Of a stretch of 64,000 nt of DNA, positions 11,011-23,154 are shown piece after piece. Source of the DNA: Liolophura sinensis (lineage: Eukaryota; Mollusca; Polyplacophora; Chitonida; Chitonidae); assembly GCF_032854445.1 (NCBI RefSeq), contig NC_088298.1, positions 10,529,504-10,593,503 on the forward strand. The letters are read 5' to 3'. The translations under genes and the position numbers were made by a program. Position 1 is the first letter of the stretch, and each line of letters starts with the position of its first letter. A model generated the notes under the pieces. The model was not told the origin of the DNA. It saw only the letters and a list, made by a program, of their open reading frames with translations, and did not search any database.

Positions 11011-12444
11011 ATCCGAACCTGATTTGATTAATTTATCGATTGATTAATGGATTCGTTTTTGACGCGCTGTTCAAGAGGTTTACAGATATCTGACGTCCGT
11101 CATATTAATGGGCGGAGGAAACCACCGACATTCGCCATATTCAAGGGAAATCGCCTTACTTAAAGTCGCGACGGAAACCTTGACTTTTGATGGAACATTT
11201 TACACCAGGGAAATGAACGACACCTCCGGGTAAGTTTATTTATTTATTTATTCATTTATTTATTGATTTATCACTATTTATTGTTTATTTATTTATTTAA
11301 CACTGTCGAAATATTGCGACTTTGGTCCTATTTATAATGGATACCTGACAAACCTCTTAACCTAACGCTTCAGCCCTCGTATCGATCCAATAGGCCCTCG
11401 TATCGATCCAATAGGCCCGGCCATATACTACGATATGTACTATATAGAAAGACAAGGTGGAAACATAGTTTCACCGATTTGAGAAGTAAAGCTTTTCTCC
11501 ACTAAGTTTGCACTCATCTGTACTTCCTGGTGTCCTGAGAGTCTCACGTCGGCACTAGTTTGTCAAAAATATCCACAGTGTGGACATAATCCACCAAACA
11601 TCAGAACGTCGATCAGTGCTCTACCTAGACAAAAGGTAAAATAAAATCTTTAACGAAATAGGCAAAAGTAATTACTATACATGTGATCCGCCATGTCAGA
11701 CATTTATTTATACGTTTTATACAATTAAAGTATGAGCCGCGAAACTTGGCACGCATGCGTACAGTCCTGGACACTTTGTCAGGCTCACCCAGTTCTTAAA
11801 CAGACCTTTGTGACAGTCATGTTTACGGATGTAACTTCGTACCGTATAAAATTTGCATAGAATCATTTAAAGGCCTCCGTTTCACTACACCTTTCCATAA
11901 GGTCCCATTTGCACTTGCATTGCACAAATGTTAGTCTTTACAGACTTAATTTGCATAGAGTTAATCGGTGCTTGGCACGTGGGTCAGTAATGTGGCGTTG
12001 CTCAACTTGCATTACGATGTGCACGATAATTGTATGGCCTGTTTTGATGAAATGGCTTGCACACAGGCGCCAGAGTTTGTCGACAACGTTCCTCCTCTCC
12101 GTTTCAGTTTCATTTTCGTGCTTGAACCTCCGATGAGCCATAGTGTTAGTGACTGGATAAAGGTATCCATTTTCACACTGAGAATATTTAGATAGCACCA
12201 GTAAAAGAATTAAGCTGACATCTAACAACTTTTTTTGTTAACCACTGAACAAGGTCACTGAAAACTCCAAAAACTGAAAAACTTCGAATTCCAGCGAAGA
12301 GTCCACCAGATAACTCCATGGCACTATTCCATATAACACAGGCACTAAATATAACTGTTCGTTTTAATTTCCATTTCGTTCCTGAAGCGACATTAAGATT
12401 TTAAAAATTCTAGCTTTATGTAGGCCAAATGATAACAGATTGTA
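11011..12444. other. Region without recognisable genes
   Basis: Contains a TTTA-rich microsatellite at about 11237-11302 and a tandem duplication of about 20 bp (GCCCTCGTATCGATCCAATA) at 11371-11415. The overlapping short ORFs at 11909-12228 on both strands look like chance. Confidence 0.4.
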
Positions 12445-12665
12445 GTCAATATAAAAGATGACAGCATAGGGATTAATACCAGAGCAGTGACGAAAATTGA
12501 CAAATGGCCACACATACTGCCCGTGAAATCCGGCCTCTTGTCAATTTACCTGCCCGGGTTTTATCCAGACTGTTCATGCATATGCTTAAAAAGTGGCAAC
12601 GTACCCGCCCTGAGCACCATGGCTTAAACACTTACGTCTATCATCATCATTATAACCTAAATAAT
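12445..12665 (+). repeat. Family A repeat, copy 3
   Basis: Shares GACAGCATAGGGATTAATAC, the CAGAGCAGTGACG core, GTGAAATCCGGCCTCTTGTC and CTGTTCATGCATATGCTTAA with the other copies. The right end is lost. Confidence 0.65.
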
Positions 12666-12884
12666 TGACAGAAACGCATCATTCCCACCTCTGTGTGAAT
12701 CCTTCCTTTTACTGCAAAGTCCAACGTCGCAGAACCATTTCCAGTGTATGGAAAGAAAAGGAAATTGTGTTGAAAATAAGCTTGTTTTCTGAAGGCCAGT
12801 GTATTTGTGTACTAAATCTAATGACTATGTAGAATTTTGAGTAATTTTAGGCGACTTATGTCTAATCATTTGCTGTTCGCATAT

Positions 12885-13095
12885 TTTTTACCTAATTCTG
12901 CTAAAGACATGGTGCTAGAGGCCGTCTAGTTGGCTGCTATTTAAGCATTCACATGAACAGTGAAAATAAAACCCTGACTGAAGCTAAACTGACAAGAGGC
13001 CATACTTTACCGGTTATGTCTGACCATTTGTTAGCTATCTCGCTGTCTTCACTGCTCTACATTTTCTCCCTATGCTCTAAGTCTTTTTATATTCC
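12885..13095 (-). repeat. Family A repeat, copy 4 (inverted)
   Basis: Reverse complement of the family, with GACAAGAGGCCATACTTTAC and TGACCATTTGTTAGCTATC. It lies about 220 bp from copy 3 in the opposite orientation. Confidence 0.65.
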
Positions 13096-14019
13096 CATAT
13101 GTAATAACAATAGTGCATGAGCAAAATAACTTACACAATCATCTAGGCATTCTTGTTAGTCAAGAGAATGTATTTCTTTAGTGCTGAGCATGACACACAA
13201 TAGGGGCTTTGAATTTTGAACTCTTTTTTTTCACAAAAGGCAGAAAAGTCCTACTGTACCACGTGACTTATTAGCACTGATAGACAACTATATCTGATTG
13301 TGTATTCCATACAGTGGGCATCTGCAAAAAGTTTCAATAAAAGCTATTTTGTGACAAATAGTGATAAAAAGAGGGTTAGCGGCTGAACAGTTGTTTAGAA
13401 GTCCCTGAAGGAAAGGGGTTGCATTTGTGCCTCCGGAAGACGACACGACAGGTGATCGGTGTTTCAATGTCAGCAAAAGTTGACTAACATTATGGATAAG
13501 TCAAATTATACAGTAGGACTTTTAACGACAAAAGGACTTCGATCTCCAAGCTCCCATATTGTACGGATTAGTGCTGGTTAAGAGTAGAACTTCCTTGGGC
13601 TAGCTACCTAACAAACAAAAATCAGCAGCCTATAATATAGATCAAACGTCCTTTGCTCTGCATGACACACACGTCATCATCCACAGAAATAGATAGTCGA
13701 GAAACTGATGTGCATTCTTTCGGATGCCATATGAGCAGAATCAGATATAGGCTTAAGAACTGGAGCCTCCAATTCGTGTTTTTGCGAACAGCCATTAGAC
13801 CTGACCGTACGCGGAAAAACACTTGCGTTAAGGTCACTAATGCCCTGTAGCTCATATGGTTTATGTGGACAACTTTTCTTCTAGGGCGCTCCGTTCGGTG
13901 GCGCTCGCGCCTACACTGGAAGTTGGAGAAATCGCATATGGGTTTCCAGATGGTAAATGCTAGACACCTGAGACAAAGTCTCAACAGCTCTTAATTCACG
14001 AGCGAAGGCGGTTTGTATA
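13096..14019. other. Region without recognisable genes
   Basis: Overlapping ORFs on both strands at 13622-13984 (120 codons minus, 65 codons plus) show no domain, signal peptide or repeat that I recognise. This is probably the far 3' flank of the minus-strand CD225 gene. Confidence 0.35.
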
Positions 14020-14025
14020 TTTATT
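14020..14025 (-). terminator. Candidate polyadenylation signal AATAAA
   Basis: Minus-strand AATAAA lies about 185 bases downstream of the stop codon of the CD225-family gene. It is a plausible poly(A) signal by position and sequence only. Confidence 0.4.
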
Positions 14026-14208
14026 ACCTAACGAAAACGAGCTGGACTCTGCCAACATCCATGTACGCCTTGGCTGTGAATCGTTGTGGTGTTCCGCAGA
14101 CATACGGTATATGTGCGAGTGACAGCAGACGGAATTGGCCTAGACGAGTAACCATATTTCTCAAGGTCAGGGACATACGGTAAGAAGAGTTAAGTGTAAG
14201 ACTCGAGT

Positions 14209-14769
14209 TTAACCCTGAAGCCGCCTCCTTCTGTCTGCTGCCTCCTTCACTGCCAAATACAGCACCACGCTCATCACGGTCACCACAGTAAATACGATAC
14301 CGGCTAGACTGGCGTACAACGACAGTTTTGTATAATGGCGTCCTTGCTTACGTTTGCCTTCGATGTACATCTTTGCCGCTTTCATAGACATGCAGATCGC
14401 CAACACACCTAGCGGGATATTAAAGCATAAAGTGACCAACCAGGCCAAAGCTATGTGCGTATCTGGTAAATTATCAGGATCCAAGGGAGATAACTCTGAT
14501 AGGTACTTTGGTTGTTCAGACAGCGGAATACTTTCGTCCGCCCTCCGGATCACGTCTTCTGGCTGTTGCCGAATTACAACTTCCGGTGGAGACGCCTCCT
14601 CGCGCTCGCGGACTAACATAAGCCCTACCACGTTGTCCTGCTCTTGTTCGTTATGGGACAAATGGCATGTGCAGATGTTTTCACTGTCGTCAGAGTTTTC
14701 CTGATCGGACATACGTTCCCAGGGATTACCAAAGTCCGTATCACCCTGTTTAGTATCCGTCTTCTTCAT
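14209..14769 (-). CDS. CD225/dispanin family two-pass membrane protein
   Basis: A complete 186-residue frame in one exon runs from ATG at 14769 to TAA at 14211-14209. Residues 1-100 are acidic and polar, with CTCH at 33-36. Residues about 101-176 match the CD225 layout: LPDTHIALAWLVTLCFNIPL, where family members have an aromatic/hydrophobic helix, a GVLAICMSMKAA turn (family: A-Y-S-V-K-S type), a basic loop GKRKQGRHYTK, then a second helix from LSLYASLAGIVF to about residue 174. Family members (IFITM, PRRT, SynDIG/TMEM types) sit in plasma or endosomal membranes and affect fusion, traffic or synapses; which role applies here is unknown. A CAG acceptor-like site at 14888-14890 suggests a 5' UTR intron. 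The C-terminus is short and basic (RRRRLQG). Family assignment is by eye. Confidence 0.78.
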   Translation of the reverse strand: MKKTDTKQGDTDFGNPWERMSDQENSDDSENICTCHLSHNEQEQDNVVGLMLVREREEASPPEVVIRQQPEDVIRRADESIPLSEQPKYLSELSPLDPDNLPDTHIALAWLVTLCFNIPLGVLAICMSMKAAKMYIEGKRKQGRHYTKLSLYASLAGIVFTVVTVMSVVLYLAVKEAADRRRRLQG

Positions 14770-14979
14770 GTCGTGAAGTGGTCAAAAACAGTTGTCGAGA
14801 AAAATAACAGCAGGAAGAATTGTTCAAATCAGATCGCTTTACGCATTTCTCCTTGCTCCTTTTTAAGTCTTTGCACTCGAGATGAACCTGAAAAGAGGAA
14901 ATAAAATTTAGTTATTTTATTTGATTTTTGGTTAATATCCAAACGAATTTTTCAATTAAACACTGACGACAAGTTTTAT

Positions 14980-15192
14980 GGGTGGAGGAAAATAGGGTAC
15001 CCGGAAAAAACCACAGGCCTTTAATTTAGAATTACGCTCTATGGTAGGAGAAAACAGGGCGGATCCCGGGGGAAACGCACTACCATCAGCGGACTATCCC
15101 ACGTGCACCGTTAAGGAAGCCGGCATTGGTGACAGGTTCCTGAGTCATAGTACCTCGCTCGCACGATGACCACTCGGCCACGGATGCCCCAG
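14980..15192 (-). mobile_element. SINE-I copy, old and diverged
   Basis: Retains TGGTAGGAGAAAACAGG, CCCGGGGGAAACGCACTACC and a tRNA-like end CCACTCGGCCACGGATGCCCC in minus orientation. Many substitutions mark it as older than the copies at 16024 and 30810. Confidence 0.6.
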
Positions 15193-16023
15193 GATTTAGT
15201 TGTTATTCAAAAGAGTAATAAAGACAACTAACACTTAGCAGTGGTTTGAGATTTATCTGGTCTCTCAACACATCAGACGCTGCTAAATGACCAAGCCATA
15301 TTTATCAATCGATATATGGTAAACAAAAAAACCGATTCTATAAATATTTTTGGCATTAAAGAAAAACAAAAAACAAAAACCATCATGGTCCCACATGTCA
15401 TGAACACAGGGAATACAAGCAATGTGTTAAAAACCAAAAACTGTCCTACATCAACCTATGGACGTTTGATAACCATGGGAACAAAACAAGGATTCAACTT
15501 TCACTACTGTAATAATGAATGCATCTGACAAGGATAGCAATTTCTGGGATCGGCTCTGTGATCTCAGCATAAATTATATTGGTAATAGGAATTATAACTG
15601 CGGGAAAAAACGAGAAATAACGTGGAGAAAAAATGAAAAGGAAATGTCCCGGATTTGAGCCCAAGACTGCCAGCCATTACCTGCAATGGGGCGAACACTA
15701 TAGGCCAGCATAGAGATTATGTGGCTTTGATCTTTTGCTGACAGCGACTACAAAAGACAGTAAGAATACACTGGCGTACGTTTTATGCCCGTTCCCACTG
15801 CAGTGACAAATTTCATGCAGACTTACACAAAGCCTGCGTGTTTATTTTTGAAAAGTTTTTTGGTGATTATGGGAAAACCACAACTTGAATAGGAATAATG
15901 TTCTGAAATTCAAGGAGGTCTGAGAAATGTTTTTGTGCAGAATGTGCAGTTTTTATAGTTGACCTACTTTGTTTTAAACATACTTTTTGGGATCAAGGAA
16001 CAAAAATAAGCACAATACGTATA
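15193..16023. other. Region without recognisable genes
   Basis: Intergenic sequence with no convincing coding, RNA or repeat signal. The 70-codon frame at 15316-15528 is Lys/Thr/Asn-rich and AT-driven. Confidence 0.4.
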
Positions 16024-16296
16024 ATATTATTTATTTATTTATTTGATTGGTGTTTTACGCCGTACTCAAGAATATTTCACTTATACGACGGCGGCCAGCA
16101 TTCTGGTAGGTGGAAACCGGGCAGAGCCCAAGGGAAACCCACGACAACCGCAGGTTGCTGACACTCCTTCCCACGTACGGCCGGAGAGAAAGCCAGCATG
16201 AGCTGGACTTGAACTCACGGTGACGGCATTGCTGAGAGACTCCTGGGTCATTACGCTGCGCTAACGCGATAACCAACTGAGCCACGGAGGCCCCCC
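16024..16296 (-). mobile_element. SINE-I, near full length
   Basis: Read on the minus strand it starts with a tRNA-like head, GGGGCCTCCGTGGCTCAGTT then GGTTATCGCGTTAGCGCAGC (box A-like), and GTGAGTTCAAGTCCAGCTCA (box B-like). It continues with the conserved GGTTTCCACCTACCAGAATG-type body and ends in CACCAATCAAATAAATAAAT. Length is about 270 bp. The head implies an internal RNA polymerase III promoter. Confidence 0.88.
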
Positions 16297-16514
16297 GTAT
16301 AACATTACAGTATGCAGAGGCAACTGGTTTGGACGTACAGTTAGCTTATGGAAAGAAAACTATACACTGAACTGACTTGTTACAGGACCAGGTGTACATA
16401 TACAAGTAAAGATATTACACAAGTCGTGTAGTGTCTTTAATCATTTTGCGAACACTCAAAACAATCGTTTCGTTAATCTTCGTACTAACATCTTGTTGTC
16501 CATATAATGAGTGA

Positions 16515-16575
16515 CTGAGTGCTTGGGGTTTGACGACGTACTTAACAATTTTTCAGTCATATGACGACGAAAGTT
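16515..16575 (-). mobile_element. SINE-II 3' tail fragment
   Basis: GACGACGTACTTAACAATTT followed by TTCAGTCATATGACGACGA is the reverse complement of the tail shared by the SINE-II copies at 43745 and 48810. Confidence 0.6.
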
Positions 16576-18005
16576 GCCTATAAAATAACAAAAAAGTGTT
16601 AATCTCCTCAACATACCCAGGCACTTTTATTGTATACATCATCACTTCCCAATGACCAATAAACAATAGACAGTGCGTCAAAAAGTGATCAGTTGAGTAA
16701 TCAAAATTACAACATTAAACATGCAGCTGAATGTGAGATGCGATTAAGAAACAGATCACTGTTCAATGATCCACACCCATTTCGCAGTTGACATAAGAAT
16801 ATATTTAAACGTCTTTCTCCAACATAGTACCATTTTGGAGGCTGAAATTTCTTAAAGTAATTTTTAATCTTACAACTAAAGATATTTGTATCTTGAATTG
16901 ATTTCATAGCAACCACCGTTGCTGGGAAAAGGCCTTTTTGGACAATTCTGTTCTACAAGAGAGTGTTGTTAACTGAAGTGGATTCCTACTTGGATAAGGG
17001 CTACGTTGTTTGGGGAATCGCAAGAGAGAGACAGGGAATTTGAATATTTACTATACTTTACTATACACTATTTGACCTAATTTTGTGGTACTTTCATCGG
17101 CCAGCCCAAAACAAATTTGCGCTCAGACAGAATTTATATTAATTTATTTCAATTGCCACCTAACTAAAAGTCACGTGTGCCAAATTTGAAGAAAATCGGC
17201 CAGATGGTTCTAGAAAAAGAAAAGGTTATCCTTAAAGGCTATTCATATATAATATGGCTGCCAAGTCATGTGACATAAAGCACTACTTCAGACCATAGGC
17301 AAGCAGGGTGTGAAGTTTCAGGTGATTTGGTCTGGCGGTTTTCTCTGTTGCCGGCGCACAAAATCATGGTAAATAATCCTGACGGTTTCAAGAAAGATTT
17401 CACCGAGAGGTTCGATTCCTTTACATATCATTTGGTTTGGTTCTTTTTGCAAAATTATCCCATCAACTCTTTTGTTGTGGTTGCAAAATTTATGGGGGCT
17501 CTGCCTGAAAAGGTAGAAAATAATGGCTTAACAACAACTAAAAGTCAAAAACCTGTTTTAAGCCCTTAATATTCGAACATAATCCGTATATTGTTCATGT
17601 ATCATTCGTATCTGATGAATAAGTACATTGAAAATGACATTGTTTTCCATATCGTTTACCACCCTAAGGGTATACAGATCGTAATGTGTGTCCATATGTA
17701 TGTAAATCCAGGAATTATCTGTTTTGTCAGCTGTTTGTCACTTACTGGTTTCATCTGAAGATGGATTACACTGCACAGGTTCTCAATGATCTAGATTGTA
17801 CAATATGTATTTTCTTTATTTATTTATTTCCGTGCTTTAATGTTTACTGTTGTGTAACCAAAGATTTTCACGTAAACTATGGCGGTCAGTCTCATGCGTG
17901 GATGGAACCAAAGAGCTGGAACTTGTGGCAAGTCACTGACGAACTTTCCACGAGCAAACTGCCACATGAACGTTGTCGAATGCTTATTGTCATCAAGGCT
18001 CCCAC
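16576..18005. other. Region without recognisable genes
   Basis: No supported gene. ORFs at 17327-17569 and 17686-18216 have no recognisable domain, and the latter runs into a SINE. Confidence 0.4.
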
Positions 18006-18275
18006 CGGGGCCACCGTGGCTTGGTTAGCGTTGGTTAGCGCGCTAGCTCAGCGTAATGATCCAGGAGCCTCTCACCAACGCGGTCACCAAGTCCAGCTCA
18101 TGCTGGCTTCGTCTCCGGTCGTACGGAAGGTCTTGCAGCAACCTGGGGATGGTCGTGGGGTTCCGCCGGGATCTGCCCGGTTTCCACCCACCATAATGCT
18201 GGCCGCCCTCATATAAGTGAAATATTCTTGAGTAAGGCGTAAAACACCAATCAAATAAATAAATAAATAAATTAA
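18006..18275 (+). mobile_element. SINE-I, near full length
   Basis: Head GGCCACCGTGGCTTGGTTAG with a small duplication (GCGTTGGTTAGC), body TGCCCGGTTTCCACCCACCA and tail AACACCAATCAAATAAATAA. The 176-codon ORF at 17686-18216 ends inside it and is not a gene. Confidence 0.85.
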
Positions 18276-18339
18276 GACCCCACGATTACTGAAAACCGAA
18301 AGATGTAATTAGAATCACTGCATTTTTTTTTCTTGGCCT

Positions 18340-18515
18340 AGTTCTGAGGAAGCGTGTAATTTGCTACTACTTGACCAATTACATAAACAGCTATAATCAA
18401 ACCCTCAGCTGAGGTGAATTTACAAGATGTACTTCAACGATTACGTGTGACCATTTGATAACTATCACACTGTCGTCGCAGCTCTCGATTTACTTTCTAA
18501 GCTGTACGTCTCTTA
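18340..18515 (-). repeat. Family A repeat, copy 5 (inverted)
   Basis: Contains TTACGTGTGACCATTTGATA then ACTATCACACTGTCGTCGCA and a TGTACGTC end, the reverse complement of the family core. Confidence 0.7.
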
Positions 18516-18524
18516 TCATGTTTC

Positions 18525-18692
18525 CGACTCATGCTGGCTTCCTGTCCGGCCGTACGTGGGAAGGTCTGTCAGCAACCTGTGGATGGTCGTGGGTTTTTCC
18601 CGGGCTCTGCCCTGTTTCCTCCCACCATAATGCTGGCCACTGTCGTATAAATGAAATATTCTTGAGCACGGCGACACCAATCAAATAAATTT
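18525..18692 (+). mobile_element. SINE-I, 5'-truncated
   Basis: Starts at CTCATGCTGGCTTCCTGTCC, lacks the tRNA-like head and ends CACCAATCAAATAAAT. It lies directly beyond the family A copy, so one may have inserted beside the other. Confidence 0.82.
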
Positions 18693-19735
18693 ATCACATT
18701 TTTATATGAACTGGATGTAGATAGAACCTGCTCCCACCAGTCAAATACTTCGCCAGCCTCGTTCTGTACATAATGTACTCCTTTCAGCACATGCCTTTGG
18801 ATCTATTCTCTACGGTATATCTTTACGTAATAAGAGGATTGATGTTTTCGCTCGAACAACTGATCAATTTATTGATCAGAGTTACGTATTTGCGCTGTTA
18901 CCCACAATATGCTGTTTGCATAATGTACCTGGCGACTGAGTACTCAAATGAAATATGAGTTTAGACGGGCGAAGACACTCATCAACAGGCATCATCTTAG
19001 CTCTCTTACAAGCAACGTGTTGGCGCCATTTGACTGAAAATGGTGTTATATCAGCACGGCCTGCTGAGATTTTATTTCCACACTATGCGCTCATCTGCAT
19101 GTCACTCGGAACACTAGATATTTTAAACCTTCACAATACTCTCGTTTGTATTAAGCGGCCATTTTGATTTATCATTTCGATAGCAAAAGTTTAAATGTAT
19201 GAATAAATGATCAAGGCTTAACGCCATATCGACCTTGTTGCAGTAATATCACTTAAAGAACATGTTCAAGTCACGGGACAGAAAACGTTTTTTTCGTACT
19301 GTTTGGTAAACAAAAATAGACGCCCATTTGTAAGGCTAGCTAAAATAAACACAAATGTAAAATAAAACTGTAAAACCTATTTTTACTTTTAAAGTATATA
19401 ATCCAGAAATGTCTATATAATAATCTTTAAAGACTTATATTTTATGACCAATAGCCCCTAAATAATATATGACAACGTCGTTATCGATGCCATACGCGCT
19501 GTCAAATAATTTGTATGTGGGGTCAATTGTGTAGAATCTTTTCCGAACAAACACACCCGGGGAAAATGGTAAGATTGTATTTAAAATCAGTAACTGAAAT
19601 AGGCATATCGATAAAACATGTAAATAAAATAGCGTGAAAAGTTATTACATATATGGCCTTTATTAATTTTCTCTTTCATGAGAAAAGATATTTAAAATAT
19701 TTTCTGTGATTGGTATTTGAGATCACTTGTTCGCA
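18693..19735. other. Region without recognisable genes
   Basis: AT-rich, no coding signal, no clear repeat beyond the adjacent elements. Confidence 0.4.
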
Positions 19736-20060
19736 CATATCGTCTGTTGTTTATATCGAAAGACGTGTATTTAATCTTAATTATGTTAATATTTATGAAT
19801 TTTTTAAAAAATATAAATAAACACATTTGTTAGCTGAAAAGACAAAATTGTAGCACAAAGATATTTATTAAACATGTGTTACATCCTCATTTAGAGCATT
19901 ATTATGAAGAGACATTATATACCAAAAGGTTGTCCCAAATATACACCATACAAAAATTATTTCCAGACGTCTTTTTCTCATTATAAAAAAAAATAGAAAA
20001 AATATGAAAGATCATATTTGTAACTAACTTTATAGTCTCTGCCATCTCAGCTTCACTGGT
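19736..20060 (+). repeat. Interspersed repeat family C, copy 1
   Basis: Shares an ordered run of blocks with 54190-54550: TATTTATTAAACATGTGTTA, CATCCTC, CACCATACAAAAAT and a TCTCAKCTKCAYTG-like end. Identity is roughly two thirds to four fifths by eye over about 320 bp. Function and class are unknown. Confidence 0.65.
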
Positions 20061-21164
20061 ATTCTACCGATGACGACATTGAAGGTGAAGGAAACCATAA
20101 CATCTGCCAAATTTCCTGTTTTAAAATCGCAGCCAGCTGGATTAGAATTCACCACCCAGATGATCAAGAGTTAGTGGTTTCTTTCAAAGAGACTCGTAGA
20201 CAAAGCTGCGGACGAGGACTCTTGTTTTGTTACAGTAACTTTTTTACTTCAAGGTTGTTAGTCACAAAATGCTATTAATATTTGGGTAAAATAAAAACCA
20301 ACGAGGGATGAGGGGTGCGCCAGAAATTTCAAGAAATGTTATACGGAACTGGTGTTTTAACATGATAGGATTGTGTCCAATGCACGGACGAAGGTTTTAG
20401 CAATGCTCGAACCATATATACACTAACAAGCTGCGAGCCTTAAAGGCTCCACAAGAAAATCTAACAGCTTGCACGAACATAGCCGAGAGCTGCCGATTCC
20501 GCAGCTGTGACGTCACGTACAAAGCCTCCATTTGAGAGCGAAAAACTTGGCGAGCGTGTCGCAGTGTGTAACACCGCTATAATAAACACGAACAGATGTT
20601 CACATTTACGTCCCACGTGTTGGACCGGCGGGGCCTGGCTTTATTATAACGATAATTGATTATACATGAAACAAGCTGGTGGAATAATAATACAAAAGCT
20701 AGTGTCGATAGAGGTTATCAACCTGGGTTAGATTGTAAAAGGCAACAGGCTTGACTGTCCAGCCTCACGTGTGCATATAAAGGTATATATAACGGTAACA
20801 TACACCTATATTGAACATCGTCTACTTCTCTACACATTATCAGCATACTTAAGCAGTTGTGCATTTGAATTCAAGTATCAACTGGAAGCATAAAGGAGTA
20901 AAATAACACTGAAAAACATATGATCAAGTGTAAGAGTACATAGGCCTACTACATGTATGTACAAGATGCGGGCTTATATATTTTACACTGTCGGAGGTGA
21001 TATGCCCTGGATATATCCACGTATTATGTAACCCATATATTTGTTAAGGTGTCTGTATTAACTTTACAGTATGTAATATTAAGATAAGTCAGTGCTCTGT
21101 GCAGAGTCGAGGCTTGGCATCGTTGTGATACCTAATTATCACGCGTCATATATAGGCATAGTCA
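20061..21164. other. Region without recognisable genes
   Basis: No supported gene. Around 20450-20560 the base composition is less AT-rich (GCCGATTCCGCAGCTGTGAC) but no frame or promoter is clear. Confidence 0.35.
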
Positions 21165-21310
21165 GGGCCCCGTTTCACAAAGATGTCGTACATGTACGAT
21201 AATCGTACATATGGGAAAATAGCATGGTAATAGACCTAGAGACGTACAAGATATCGTACGACAAACGTACGAGATACACATGTCGTACTTCGCTTTGTGA
21301 AACTGGGCCC
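21165..21310. mobile_element. Short palindromic MITE, GGGCCC termini
   Basis: The left end GGGCCCCGTTTCACAAAG is repeated inverted at the right as CTTTGTGAAACTGGGCCC, with inner inverted ATGTCGTAC arms. The 146-bp length and near-complete hairpin symmetry fit a miniature inverted-repeat element. Confidence 0.75.
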
Positions 21311-22784
21311 AGATAAATACAGTTAACGTCACAAACCTGTACTGGTAGTTTAAATACACCATAACATCATTCTACTCACCTCGATTTGTGATACTGTACA
21401 GATTCGATCCGTCTGACTGTATTAGTGTTATGGTAACTTTCAGAGTTGATATAGCCCTATCACGGTAAACCTTTCAGTGTTGATATAGCCTTATTATCGT
21501 TTCGCAGTTACAGTAAACTGGTCAGTTGAACACGACTTCATTTACGACATCTCAAGGTTTACCATTGGCTTACAATAAAGAAAATTGCAGGCCTCTTCAA
21601 AGTCGAAAAGTCTTAACAGTTCATAGCACAGCTACTCCCGACCGTACATACCTGCCTGGTGGAATGGGTTCATTTGTGATCACTGGCCTCTATCCCTGGG
21701 TTTCCCAGTACACCTTAAGTACTCTACCCCTTTCCGTCCTTGACGAGTTATGACTAACGCGAACAGCCAGACCCTTCATGTTTTGGTCCAGGTTCGTCTC
21801 TATTTTGGGCCGATGAACTGTCTTGAAACATGCTGAATGCATCCAGTGCAGATCCACAGGGAACAGACACTGCAGCATTTAGGCCGTACCACCGGTCCGA
21901 CTGCAGGCTGGTGTATACAGTGTGTATATATCATAAGACTCGTGTTTGGGATTTCACTGACGGTTATAATTGGTGGTACCGGAGGAGATACACTAATTCG
22001 CTACTGTCCTTGATCTGCGAGGAGATAAATCCCGAACCTGTGTATCGCCCAGGACACATGTGGCATTTAGTCGCTTTCATTAAGCGCTGTTTGATAATTA
22101 CCTCATCGCTGGCGAAAGACTACTGACAAAATAGCCTTCAGCTAAAACTGACCCAAGAAAAGGTCAGCGAGAGAGGTAGAGCTGTGTACCAAGTTTACCA
22201 TACTCTTGTCGCTGCATATTTCCATATAGCCCGTCAAACCTAAATTAAGCGAGCGCTCGCCAAAGCCAAGCCCGTCCCGTAAGTTAGCCAGTGTGGAGAT
22301 ATGCATGCAATCTCTAAAATCTACCTTAGATAACAGTGCTACACAACATCGATATGACGAAAATACACTGGCAGATATTTTTGTGAGCCAATAGTACACA
22401 AATGTTTAATTTATGTTACAGATTTGTGTATCACGTACACCATGGCATGTGTACAGAATTTGTGTACCACACATGCACGTCACGTTGTGGATACACAAAC
22501 ACGTACACAGTTCATCTAAGAGAATACACTCACAGATGTACGTGATATATGTGCATAGAGAAATGCCACCACAGACACACGTATGTAGATAACACACGAT
22601 TGCAACAACACCAAGTTACACAATTTAGTCATTCATTTAAGTATTACACACACATGACTAGCACAAACTGTTTTGTTTATATGATCGGTGTCTTCCGTCG
22701 TAGATCGTACTATCTCACTAAACAGCAACCGTCAGATCTATGAATGGAGCAAGTAGCTATGGAATCACAGACAGTAGTATACAC
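21311..22784. other. Region without recognisable genes
   Basis: Several 60-100 codon frames on both strands (for example 21830-22126 and 22142-22399) show no domain, splice context or repeat that I recognise. Confidence 0.35.
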
Positions 22785-22945
22785 ATTTTTTTATTTATTT
22801 ATTGAATTATTTATTTATTTGATTGTAGCTTAACACCATACTCAAGAACATTTCACTCATACGACGGCGGTCAGTTTTATGTGTGGAGGAAACAAGAGAG
22901 GCTCAGGTAAACCACCAGCCTTGGGCATGTTACTGAAGAACTTTT
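22785..22945 (-). mobile_element. SINE-I fragment, diverged
   Basis: Tail TTTATTTATTTGATTGTAGC, then AACACCATACTCAAGAACAT, TTTCACTCATACGACGGCGG and GTGTGGAGGAAAC. The tRNA-like head is absent. Confidence 0.7.
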
Positions 22946-23154
22946 CCACAGCTATGCACACCATATTGGCGAAAGATTACTGCACAGACTTCTGGCACAA
23001 AACGGTCGTAGGCTGAGGTGACAACATATGTTCTAGGCATGTGTCGCCATGGTAGTTACAATCAATTTTATCGCCTACGATCGCGGCCCAGGTCTTCAAC
23101 CAACGTCACGCTACGGTATAGAGATAAGCACACAGGCAGATATACAGGGTGTAT

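Noticed and set aside
13622-13984. 120-codon minus ORF
   Set aside because: Its composition looks random, an overlapping plus-strand ORF is present, and it has no motif or splice context.
14354-14704. 116-codon plus ORF
   Set aside because: Antisense to the CD225-family coding exon.
17686-18216. 176-codon plus ORF
   Set aside because: Its C-terminal third is translated SINE-I and the rest has no recognisable domain.
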